Assembly (NCBI GenBank): GCA_003233255.1
Contig: QILH01000318.1
Location: 1-7,347, forward strand
Length of the DNA: 7,347 bases
Origin: Gammaproteobacteria bacterium
GTDB taxonomy: Bacteria; Pseudomonadota; Gammaproteobacteria; UBA6429; Thiohalophilaceae
Reading direction: 5' to 3'
Part shown: positions 1 through 6,319 of the stretch, in pieces
Layout of the letters: every line of letters begins with the position of its first letter
Position numbering within the stretch: position 1 is the stretch's first letter
Made by a program: the position numbers and the translations under genes
The notes under the pieces: model-generated
Database searches by the model: none
The model's input: only the letters and a program-made list of their open reading frames with translations
What the model was told of the DNA's origin: nothing

Positions 1-856
1 GAATACCCGGTGTAAAATATTGATTCGATAATAGTTGTAACGCAAGTAATATCGCCAGACCGTACACTGCGGCCCGAAGTGCGACAGAGAATCCTTCCGA
101 TACGGTCCAGGGTTTATCTAACAAATCATCTTTCCATGGAGGCGAAATATAAAATATTTTATATTTAAGCATTATGAATAAACCTGAAATAATCAAAAAC
201 GAGATAGCGATAACAATTTGCATCAAACTGCGTCGTAGGTTTCTGCCATTATTTTCTAACCGAGTAGTGAATAAATTAACAAAATACGGTTTTTGCAAAC
301 GGATATTAATACGCAGCTGTAACCTGTTTTTTGCCCAGCCGGTTGGGATCATTGTGGCCCCGGTAAATACTTCAGGAGAGAAGCGGTCATGGTAATCATC
401 AAAATACGCATATTTAACAGCTTCAGCGATGACTTCTTCTTCAGGATTATTATCAAATTGTTCGAGAGCAGAATTTAATTCTGCTTTGTTGCGCAGTTCT
501 GCGATGGTTATTAGCCAGCGGGCCTTGGTGTTAAGCACGTCCCAGCTTTCAGTTTTGTCAGGATGGTTCGAGAAGTAGAGCAGTACTTCCTGGTAAGCTT
601 TGATGGCTTCATTTTGAACGTATTGCTTAGAACCGAATAAAAAATTGTGTAAGCCCTGTTCGATAAAAGTTGTTTCCTGATATCCTTCATAGAATTGAAG
701 GTGTCGCTCGATTAACCGACTGGTTGACGGACCTGGGTATTTGAGTGCGCTTATATCTGTCAGGCTATTAAATGGATTAAATAGAACCCAATAAAGGACT
801 AAAAATACCAGAATATAGGCTAAGGTGATAATAAATTTTAGTTTCGAATGGGGCAT
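1..856 (-). CDS. Probable CPBP-family intramembrane protease, N-terminal part (runs off the window)
   Basis: The minus strand is open from an ATG at 854-856 to the window edge, giving 285 residues with no stop, so the C-terminus lies outside. Residues 8-26 form a first membrane segment (FIITLAYILVFLVLYW). A soluble helical stretch of roughly 180 residues follows, including a conserved-looking GWAKNRLQLRI at about 173-183. A second membrane segment lies at about 212-231 and a third at about 258-276. Between them is ISPPWK, then PWTVSEGFSVALR. A PPW motif followed by a helix of this kind is typical of the entry to the CPBP (Abi/Rce1-like) domain. The catalytic EExxxR and HxxxN motifs would lie beyond the window, so the protease call is inference; a generic multi-spanning membrane protein is the alternative. 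No strong ribosome binding site precedes the ATG, and the frame stays open upstream to about 960, but that part looks AT-rich and non-coding. Confidence 0.5.
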   Translation of the reverse strand, partial: MPHSKLKFIITLAYILVFLVLYWVLFNPFNSLTDISALKYPGPSTSRLIERHLQFYEGYQETTFIEQGLHNFLFGSKQYVQNEAIKAYQEVLLYFSNHPDKTESWDVLNTKARWLITIAELRNKAELNSALEQFDNNPEEEVIAEAVKYAYFDDYHDRFSPEVFTGATMIPTGWAKNRLQLRINIRLQKPYFVNLFTTRLENNGRNLRRSLMQIVIAISFLIISGLFIMLKYKIFYISPPWKDDLLDKPWTVSEGFSVALRAAVYGLAILLALQLLSNQYFTPGI

Positions 857-996
857 ACTGTTTATTAATTTTAAGTTCGTAGCTGAATATATAATGGATA
901 GTAATAGTAAATATGGTATTAGATAAATTATAACGCAATAGTGTAGCTTAATAGAGTTATTTCATCTGAGCAATTCAAATATATTCCGCTAAAATT
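857..996. other. AT-rich spacer upstream of the membrane-protein gene, possible promoter
   Basis: This very AT-rich stretch separates the minus-strand membrane protein from the decayed coding region. On the minus strand a perfect -10 hexamer (TATAAT) occupies 927-932, about 70 bases before the ATG. I cannot see a good -35 hexamer at 16-18 bases from it, so a promoter here is only a possibility. Nothing else was recognised. Confidence 0.2.
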
Positions 997-1583
997 CTAA
1001 GTTAAAGCTTTACGTCTTCTTGCTTTTACGGGAATTTTATTTATCAGTATCGTATCCATTACTTTAGGATAAAGTCGATAAAATTTCTCGACTACTTCAG
1101 GATGATGTTCGGCATTAACCTCAAGTATTTTTCTAGTTAGGTTACGTAAGCGCTCTAATGTCAGTAATAGAGGTGCCTGTTACGATAGATAATCATTTAT
1201 TGAAGATCCTACGATTTTTCTATCATGGTTTTGCTGAGCAATAACTTGGGAAATCGCTGCTCAGGGATGAACGAGCGATTTTTAATCATTTTTTCTGGGC
1301 GAGATTTTATCAGCTGCCCGTGTCTGTTTTCATCTCGTTTGACCCACGCACAAGCAGGTTTGTTACCCAGCTGTTTCTGAGCGATGGTGGTAAGTGTATG
1401 CTGATTAATTCCATCAGTACAAATGACACGGGTATTATATCCCCGATAATATGAGTCATCCCCGAAAGTGGGTTTAAAATGGCGCTGGCCAAATATCGTA
1501 GATCAGGCGTGTGAAAACCGATGGAATAAATTCAATTTCTGAATAAAGCGCACATGGAAAGTCTTGCCGGAAACACGTATCAT
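997..1583 (-). pseudogene. Decayed coding sequence of unknown family, broken by stops and a frameshift
   Basis: Reading the minus strand from an ATG at 1581-1583 gives 26 residues (MIRVSGKTFHVRF...), a TGA at 1503-1505, then 97 more residues in the same frame to a TAG at 1209-1211. That second piece contains FGDDSYYRGYNTRVICTDG and ACAWVKRDENRHGQLIK. A different frame becomes open at 1260 and gives 26 residues (AAISQVIAQQNHDRK...), a TAA at 1180-1182, then 60 residues ending at a TAG at 997-999. The last piece includes LERLRNLTRKILEV and PEVVEKFYRLYPKVMD. The mix of charged, aromatic and hydrophobic residues looks protein-like rather than random. The simplest inference is one former gene of about 200 residues with two in-frame stops and one frameshift near 1240-1263. 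I do not recognise the family; a transposase or other mobile-gene remnant is possible but unsupported. Two or more small independent genes are the alternative. Confidence 0.35.
1234..1281. repeat. Two interlocked inverted repeats
   Basis: CTGAGCA at 1234-1240 pairs with TGCTCAG at 1258-1264. Separately, AAATCGCT at 1251-1258 pairs with AGCGATTT at 1274-1281. The two stems interlock and share base 1258, so they are mutually exclusive or pseudoknot-like. On the plus strand the second stem runs into TTTTTAATCATTTTTT, giving it the look of an intrinsic terminator, but no plus-strand gene ends here. It lies inside the decayed coding region, close to the inferred frameshift. Confidence 0.35.
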
Positions 1584-1621
1584 TCTGTTATCGAGTTACT
1601 ATGAAAAGATAGTTTAATTAT

Positions 1622-2467
1622 ATGTCAAAAATGCACAAAATGACTCAGAAATGGCATAACTATATCACTATGCCTGAACAGGATTGGTCATTATTGGAAA
1701 TGGCGTTTATGGTTGCTGAACAACTGCAAGTTGATGCAGATTTAATGTTTAGCCGACAGTCACTCGCACAGTTAAAACAAATATTGCTTGAACGAGTAAG
1801 CTTTATTAACTCCGTGACGGAGAAAATTCAGGTTATAAACGAATTCGTATTTAATGAACTTGGATTTTCGGCTAATCAGGATGATTATTTTAATCCTGAA
1901 AATAGCATGATCGATCATGTCATTGTCAGTCGTAAAGGTATCCCAATTACATTATCGTTAATTTACATGGAAATGCTATCATCAGCAGGGATTGAATGCA
2001 GTGGCATTAACTTTCCCGGTCATTTTCTGATAGGTATTAAGGTTTCAGATCACTTTCATATTCATGATGCATTTAGACAGGGACATGTATTAGAAAAAAA
2101 TGATATAAAGAAAATGTTATTAAACCACCAGATTGGAATTAAAAGCGATGCTGAGCTTGCCTCATATTTACAGCCAGCGAGTAATCGACAAATTATTGTC
2201 AGGTTGTTAAGAAATTTGAAAAACTTTTACATTGAACAGCAAGATGCTGAAATGTCATTAGTCGTCATCGAAATGATTCTGGGATTGTTACCTTTTTCAA
2301 GTGAAGAAATACGTGATCGAGGTATGGTATATCATTATCTTGAGTATACTGAAGGTGCACTGTTAGATTTAAAATCGTACCTGGAGCTTGAGCCTGAATC
2401 GCAAGATCGAGCAATTATTGAAGCATTAATGGAATCGTTGCAGGAGCAATCAACTCCACTGCATTAA
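1622..2467 (+). CDS. sirB1: SirB1-type transglutaminase-like protein with C-terminal TPR-like helices
   Basis: This 281-residue protein has the layout of the SirB1 (YchA) family, whose biochemical role is not firmly known. The N-terminal helical part (about 15-95) leads to the core signature MIDHVIVSRKGIPITLSLIY (96-115). Next come GINFPGHFLIG (128-138), with the family histidine at 134, and HDAF (148-151), where most relatives have DPF. Residues 190-270 form the helical, TPR-like tail (NLKNFYIEQQDAEMSLVVIE and onward). I see no cysteine at the position expected for a transglutaminase nucleophile, as seems usual in this family, so a structural role is more likely than catalysis. The start is uncertain: ATGs at 1622, 1631 and 1640 are all in frame and none has a strong ribosome binding site. 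It is the first gene of the plus-strand run; sixA-like follows after 36 bases. Confidence 0.85.
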   Translation: MSKMHKMTQKWHNYITMPEQDWSLLEMAFMVAEQLQVDADLMFSRQSLAQLKQILLERVSFINSVTEKIQVINEFVFNELGFSANQDDYFNPENSMIDHVIVSRKGIPITLSLIYMEMLSSAGIECSGINFPGHFLIGIKVSDHFHIHDAFRQGHVLEKNDIKKMLLNHQIGIKSDAELASYLQPASNRQIIVRLLRNLKNFYIEQQDAEMSLVVIEMILGLLPFSSEEIRDRGMVYHYLEYTEGALLDLKSYLELEPESQDRAIIEALMESLQEQSTPLH

Positions 2468-2503
2468 TGTCAATAGTGATAACGATGGAATAGTTAGAGA
2501 ACT

Positions 2504-3022
2504 ATGTCACGCGAACTTTTAATATTAAGACACTGCAAGTCTGATTGGGATAGTAATTTTGGCCAGGATGAACAACGCCCGCTTTCTTTGCGTGGTGTAG
2601 CTAATGCTGAGAGATTAGGGTTATGGATGAAGAAACAATCCATTATTCCTGAATTAGTTTCTTGTTCTACTGCTTTGCGTGCGAGGCAATCGCTGGATTT
2701 GATCAATGAAGAGTTACAATTATCAATCGACAAGATTCAATTCCATAAAGAGTTATATTTGGCCAGTTTAGCAACGCTATTGCACTTCTTAACCGAAGTG
2801 GATACAACTTGTCGCTCAGTACTTCTGATTGGACATAATCCCGGTCTGGATTATTTAGTTGATCACATCAGCATTAAGCGGCCACCGCTAACAGATAGCG
2901 GAAAATTAATGACAACGGGTTGTTTAGTGCGCTTTAGATGTCCTGAAGAATGGCAGGCATTAAAACAGGCCGGCGATTTATTATCTATTACTCGCCCGGC
3001 TGATATAGCCGGGTTTACCTGA
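2504..3022 (+). CDS. sixA: SixA-like histidine phosphatase
   Basis: The 172-residue protein is a compact branch-2 histidine phosphatase of about SixA length. The phosphohistidine motif is RHCKSDW (9-15, nucleophile His10). The second arginine block is STALRARQS (55-63, Arg59), the acid is probably Glu83 in KELYLAS, and the second catalytic histidine is His111 in IGHNPGL. All core residues are therefore present. SixA in E. coli removes phosphate from histidine of phosphocarrier or histidine-phosphotransfer proteins (ArcB and NPr have been reported); whether this protein has the same target is inference. The RHxKSDW form is shared with a broad SixA-like group, so a small-molecule phosphatase remains possible. 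A weak AGAG sits before the ATG. The coding end contains a GC-rich hairpin (2995-3013), and the rutE-like gene starts 15 bases downstream. Confidence 0.85.
   Translation: MSRELLILRHCKSDWDSNFGQDEQRPLSLRGVANAERLGLWMKKQSIIPELVSCSTALRARQSLDLINEELQLSIDKIQFHKELYLASLATLLHFLTEVDTTCRSVLLIGHNPGLDYLVDHISIKRPPLTDSGKLMTTGCLVRFRCPEEWQALKQAGDLLSITRPADIAGFT
2995..3013 (+). terminator. GC-rich hairpin at the sixA/rutE junction (possible attenuator)
   Basis: CCCGGCT (2995-3001) and AGCCGGG (3007-3013) form a perfect 7-bp stem around a GATAT loop, followed by TTTA. The shape resembles a Rho-independent terminator, but the U tract is only three bases long. It lies within the last codons of the sixA-like gene and 12 bases before the Shine-Dalgarno of the rutE-like gene. 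A partial terminator, attenuator or mRNA-stabilising hairpin within the operon is the likely reading. Strong termination is not supported. Confidence 0.4.
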
Positions 3023-3037
3023 CTAAAGGAATCACCA

Positions 3038-3628
3038 ATGAATGAGAGACTGGATCAAAATGCATTAAATAAGATATTTACTGAAGCAAGAAGCTATGAT
3101 GTTTGGCTTGAAAAACAGATTAGTGATCAGGCTATAGATGATATATATAATCTTCTAAAGATGGGGCCGACCAGTGCAAATTCATGTCCAGCACGCTTTA
3201 TTTTTATAACATCAGAAGCCGCAAAATTAAAACTAAAAGAATGCCTTGCGGAAGGAAATATCGAAAAATCTATGACTGCACCGGCTGTAGCTATTGTTGG
3301 AATGGATATGGAATTTTATGAACAGCTACCCAAATTGTTTCCACATACTGATGCCCGAAGTTGGTATGCAGGAAAAGAGGATAAGATATTTGATGCGGCA
3401 TTTCGAAATAGCTCTTTGCAGGGAGCATACCTTATAATGGCTATTCGAAGTCTGGGTCTGGATGCGGGGCCCATGTCGGGGTTTGATAATGACAAAATGG
3501 ATGCCATTTTTTTCCCGGCTGGAAAGATTAAATCCAATTTTATCTGTGCCTTTGGGTATGGAGATAAAGACAAATTACATCCTCGCGGCCCCCGATTAGC
3601 ATTTACAGAAACCTGTGAGATTTTATAG
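3038..3628 (+). CDS. rutE: RutE/HadB-type nitroreductase (malonic semialdehyde reductase-like)
   Basis: The 196-residue protein matches E. coli RutE along its length. Shared blocks include GPTSANSCPARF (43-54), the FMN-phosphate-binding region near the N-terminus, then FPHTDARSW (101-109), RNSSLQGAYLI (123-133), GPMSGFD (144-150) and FGYGD (172-176). RutE is a cytosolic FMN-dependent, NAD(P)H-using enzyme. In the pyrimidine-degrading Rut pathway it reduces malonic semialdehyde to 3-hydroxypropionate, and relatives reduce nitro compounds and quinones. No other rut gene is in view, so a Rut role here is not supported; general aldehyde or nitro reduction is equally possible. The start is firm: AAGGA at 3026-3030 is 7 bases before the ATG. 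The gene is 15 bases behind the sixA-like gene and 63 bases ahead of zapE. Confidence 0.88.
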   Translation: MNERLDQNALNKIFTEARSYDVWLEKQISDQAIDDIYNLLKMGPTSANSCPARFIFITSEAAKLKLKECLAEGNIEKSMTAPAVAIVGMDMEFYEQLPKLFPHTDARSWYAGKEDKIFDAAFRNSSLQGAYLIMAIRSLGLDAGPMSGFDNDKMDAIFFPAGKIKSNFICAFGYGDKDKLHPRGPRLAFTETCEIL

Positions 3629-3691
3629 ATATTTAAGTAAATCTGATTGGTAACGCTATATATTTACAGGCCTTAAGTTGATGCCAGATAA

Positions 3692-4774
3692 ATGAAACCC
3701 GTTGAACGATACAAGCAAAATTTATTAAAAGCAGGATTTAAACCGGATCCAGCGCAACAATTGGCGCTTGAATCGTTAAATATGCTATTTGAGAAAATTT
3801 CGGCAACCGAAAATTCCAGGCTGGGATTGTTACGTCGTTTCTTTCACAAGCCTGCCCCAATTCCCGGCATCTATCTGGTTGGGACGGTTGGGCGTGGTAA
3901 GACCTACTTAATGGATTTGTTTTATGAATGTCTAACAGGTCTCAGTAAAAAACGTGTCCACTACCATCGTTTTATGCTTGATATTCATGAACGCTTAAGA
4001 GTATTACCCCGATCCCCCGATCCACTCGTGATTATTGGAAAACAAATAGCAATGACGGCAAGAGTGTTATGCCTGGATGAATTTCATGTTACGGATGTAG
4101 CCGATGCGATGTTATTATCGGGCCTGTTAAAAACTTTATTTCGCAATGGCGTCATTTTAGTTGCCACATCGAATACTAAAATCGAAGATCTATATTTAAA
4201 TGGTTTGCAGCGCGAACGGTTTATGCAGGCCATAGATTTATTAAATGATCATACTGTGCAAATTAATCTAAAGGCAGGGATTGATTACCGCTTACAACAT
4301 CTTGAAAAGGGCAAAACGTTTCTTGTAGATGAAGATCGTAGCCAAACGGAATGGATGCAGGGAAAGCTGGCTGAGTTAGCACCGGGAAAGATAGAACATG
4401 GGCAAACAATTTTGATTCATAATCGCAGTATACAAACTGTTGCTCTTTCTGATGATGTTGTCTGGTTTAATTTTGATGAATTATGTGACACGCCGCGCGC
4501 GGCTAAAGATTACCTCGAGATTGCCATGCTATTTCATACCGTACTGATTAGTAATATTCCCAGATTGGTTGCGGCCAAAGACAGTGCGGCAAAACGATTT
4601 ATGCACCTAATTGATGCTTTTTATGATCATCGTGTAAAGTTAATCGTAACCTCTGAGATGAAGGTCGAGCAGTTGTACCACGGAGTTTTATTGACCCAGA
4701 TATTTGAACGGACAGTAAGTCGTTTAATTGAAATGGCAAGCCATGATTACATGGCTATGCCACATCGCCCTTAA
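3692..4774 (+). CDS. zapE: Cell division protein ZapE (AFG1-like ATPase)
   Basis: The 360-residue protein is close to the usual ZapE length (about 375) and collinear with it. The Walker A motif is GTVGRGKT (64-71) followed by YLMDLFYECL. The HYHRFMLDIHERLR block (90-103), Walker B VLCLDEFHVTD (125-135) and the sensor-like VATSN (157-161) are present, with NGLQRERF after it. The C-terminal family blocks follow, including RFMHLIDAFYDHRVKLIVTSE. In E. coli ZapE is an ATPase that associates with the Z-ring under stress and affects FtsZ bundling; mitochondrial AFG1/LACE1 is the eukaryotic relative. Where relatives have SNxPPDELY this protein has SNTKIEDLY, a small divergence outside the nucleotide site. 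The start has no strong ribosome binding site; the family N-terminus (MKPVERYKQ) supports it. The stop is 6 bases from the convergent solute-binding protein gene. Confidence 0.93.
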   Translation: MKPVERYKQNLLKAGFKPDPAQQLALESLNMLFEKISATENSRLGLLRRFFHKPAPIPGIYLVGTVGRGKTYLMDLFYECLTGLSKKRVHYHRFMLDIHERLRVLPRSPDPLVIIGKQIAMTARVLCLDEFHVTDVADAMLLSGLLKTLFRNGVILVATSNTKIEDLYLNGLQRERFMQAIDLLNDHTVQINLKAGIDYRLQHLEKGKTFLVDEDRSQTEWMQGKLAELAPGKIEHGQTILIHNRSIQTVALSDDVVWFNFDELCDTPRAAKDYLEIAMLFHTVLISNIPRLVAAKDSAAKRFMHLIDAFYDHRVKLIVTSEMKVEQLYHGVLLTQIFERTVSRLIEMASHDYMAMPHRP

Positions 4775-4780
4775 TCAATA

Positions 4781-5671
4781 TTATTTAACGTCAAAGCCGT
4801 AAATTAACATTTTTGACATAAGCTTTGGCGCATCCTGATAAGGAACCGTACCGTTTTCGCGAATTATTTTACGGCCCTCCTTCGACATGGCGAAGGAAAC
4901 AAATTCTTTTACTTTTGGTGATGGCGTGGGAGTCGTGACCAGATACAATGGACGGTATAATAGATATTTACCCAGCTTTACGTTTTCATATGTTGGTGAT
5001 TTGTTATCGATACTAATGATCTTAATGTCGCGTTTGCGTGCCGAACTCACACCGGTTATGCCAATACCATACCGATCCTTTTCAATTGACTTTTCAAGTG
5101 GCCCGGATGACCGCATCATGTATTTTGATCGGGTGACAAAATCAAGGTTCGAGTCCTGAAAAAGGTATTGGCGGATGGCATAACCCACTCCGGAAACTTT
5201 TCCACGTCGTATATAAAGGTTGATCCTGGCATTCTGGCCGCCAACCTGTTTCCAGTTCGTAATTTTACCCAGGTAGATGTCACGTATTTGCTTTTTGGAC
5301 AAATTTTTAATTTTGTTCTGCTTATTGATGATGATGACCAATGCATCCCAGGCAACCGGGTGTAAAGCCGCATATAATTCTGAGCGTTCCTGGCCGGGAA
5401 GGCTCATTCGGCAACTGCCGCCCATGTCCATTTTCATTTTTACGGTGTCACGAATGCCTCGAGTTGCTCCACCACCTTCTAACTTAACGTGCACACCGGT
5501 TTTTTCTTCATAGGCCTTGGCGAGCTCAGCCATGAAGGCCTTTTTCGTAATACCACACCCTGCCCAGGTAATCAGATTATCGTTTGATTTGGCTAAAGCG
5601 GTGCCTTGTAGGCTGATCAAACCCATACTGAGTAATAGTGCGATGACGATACGAGACGGGAAATAAGACAT
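4781..5671 (-). CDS. PstS-like periplasmic solute-binding protein (probable phosphate/oxyanion binder)
   Basis: From the ATG at 5669-5671 the protein has 296 residues. This start is preferred over the open frame to 5713 because a good AGGTG lies 9 bases upstream and the N-terminus then reads as a signal peptide: MSYFPSR, a hydrophobic core, then ALA|K with cleavage after about residue 27. The fold markers are those of the PstS-like group: GGGATRGIRD (66-75), the LSKKQIRDIYLGKITNW block (124-140), RRGKVSGVG (155-163) and YGIGITGVS (201-209). PstS proteins capture phosphate in the periplasm. Here the usual SGGG...ASD ligand region reads GGGAT...GGSCR (84-88), so the ligand may differ or be bound differently. 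No pstC, pstA or pstB gene is adjacent, making it an orphan in this window. It is convergent with zapE and follows the response regulator after 180 bases, with its own likely promoter. Confidence 0.8.
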   Translation of the reverse strand: MSYFPSRIVIALLLSMGLISLQGTALAKSNDNLITWAGCGITKKAFMAELAKAYEEKTGVHVKLEGGGATRGIRDTVKMKMDMGGSCRMSLPGQERSELYAALHPVAWDALVIIINKQNKIKNLSKKQIRDIYLGKITNWKQVGGQNARINLYIRRGKVSGVGYAIRQYLFQDSNLDFVTRSKYMMRSSGPLEKSIEKDRYGIGITGVSSARKRDIKIISIDNKSPTYENVKLGKYLLYRPLYLVTTPTPSPKVKEFVSFAMSKEGRKIIRENGTVPYQDAPKLMSKMLIYGFDVK

Positions 5672-5696
5672 GATAGACACCTGCTTGAGATTAAAA

Positions 5697-5723
5697 AGTA
5701 TACAATTTAACAATTGTACACAA
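5697..5723 (-). promoter_or_regulatory. Likely promoter with overlapping inverted repeat (operator candidate)
   Basis: On the minus strand TATACT (5697-5702) is a good -10 hexamer and TTGTGT (5718-5723) a fair -35, with a 15-base spacer. Initiation would fall near 5690, leaving a leader of about 20 bases that carries the AGGTG ribosome binding site. The spacer is filled by a perfect dyad: TACAATT (5701-5707), TAAC, AATTGTA (5712-5718). It extends to 5698-5721 with one mismatched pair. A dyad covering both hexamer edges is what a repressor site looks like. It does not match the PhoB box, so phosphate control is not supported. Confidence 0.4.
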
Positions 5724-5829
5724 TCAGGGCTTATTCCGTACTAAAAATATGAATATATCTTGTGCGCTAGATCACAAATAATAGAATATTAGAAAATGCT
5801 AATATAGAGTGGGTTAATGTCGAAGTGAG

Positions 5830-5871
5830 GTTGCTCTCGTCATTACCTTAATTAAGCAACGACCTGACGAG
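5830..5871 (-). repeat. Interlocked inverted repeats over the response regulator stop codon
   Basis: In the minus-strand transcript CTCGTCA (5865-5871) can pair with TGACGAG (5836-5842), and GTTGCT (5855-5860) with AGCAAC (5830-5835). The stems cross each other, a pseudoknot-like order, and they enclose the TAA stop. There is no following U tract, so this is not a standard intrinsic terminator. It may be a 3'-end structure, or chance. Confidence 0.3.
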
Positions 5872-6319
5872 GATAAAGCTGGCTTTCAACCTTGGTAAAT
5901 AAATCCCCGCGGATAATGGGTTTGCCGAGGAAGTCATTAGCCCCTAACTTGGTGAGCCAGAATTGCTCGGAGGGTTGTTCGGTTGCGCTAATAATGATGA
6001 TAGGAATGGAATGCGTTGCGGAGTCTTTACGGATTTTTCGAGTTGCCTGAAAACCATTCAAACCAGGCATAATGACGTCCATCAGGATTAAGTCGGGTTG
6101 GTGGGCCTTGGCTAACTCAATGGCAGTCATACCATCATAGGCTTCCATGACGTAGTAACCATCTTGTTCCAGTACCCCACGCAAGCCGTGTACCACCGTT
6201 CTAGAATCATCAACGACTAAAACCTTAATGACACGATCTTTGGGCATTCTCTGTTTAACACGTCGCTCATTGTTGACAGTGCGTCGGCTAAATAAACTTC
6301 GGAATGATTTTCGTTCCAT
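5852..6319 (-). CDS. Single-domain response regulator, PilH/CheY-like
   Basis: From the ATG at 6317-6319 the protein has 155 residues. The frame is open to a GTG at 6334, but that GTG lies inside AGGTGGAG, which forms a strong ribosome binding site 9 bases before the ATG, so the ATG is chosen. Residues 1-33 are a basic extension (SLFSRR, ERRVKQR). Residues 33-150 are one receiver domain: VLVVDDSRT with acidic Asp37/Asp38, phospho-acceptor Asp81 in LILMDVIMPGLNGF, Ser111 in IIIISA and Lys133 in LGKPI. There is no output domain. QATRKIRKD and SEQFWLTKLGANDFLGKP resemble PilH, the regulator of type IV pilus twitching, but no pil or che gene is in view. It probably acts as a diffusible phosphorylated adaptor in the cytoplasm; the partner kinase is unknown. 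The solute-binding protein gene lies downstream on the same strand with its own likely promoter. Confidence 0.88.
   Translation of the reverse strand: MERKSFRSLFSRRTVNNERRVKQRMPKDRVIKVLVVDDSRTVVHGLRGVLEQDGYYVMEAYDGMTAIELAKAHQPDLILMDVIMPGLNGFQATRKIRKDSATHSIPIIIISATEQPSEQFWLTKLGANDFLGKPIIRGDLFTKVESQLYPRQVVA

Noticed and set aside
174..395. Plus-strand open frame of 73 codons
   Set aside because: It lies opposite the long minus-strand membrane-protein frame, which is open through 856 and has membrane segments and family-like motifs.
1159..1245. Plus-strand 28-codon open frame starting with ATG
   Set aside because: It is too short, has no clear ribosome binding site, and overlaps the minus-strand remnant.
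1310..1492. Minus-strand open frame of 60 codons from an ATG
   Set aside because: A longer, more protein-like frame covers the same bases on the same strand (1212-1502), and no ribosome binding site or family resemblance was seen for the 60-codon frame.
4775..4780. Bidirectional terminator between convergent zapE and the solute-binding protein gene
   Set aside because: Only 6 bases separate the stops and no hairpin with a T tract is visible there.
5672..5713. N-terminal extension of the solute-binding protein to 5713
   Set aside because: It would place 14 residues before the signal peptide and overlap the promoter and dyad; the ATG at 5669-5671 has a good ribosome binding site.
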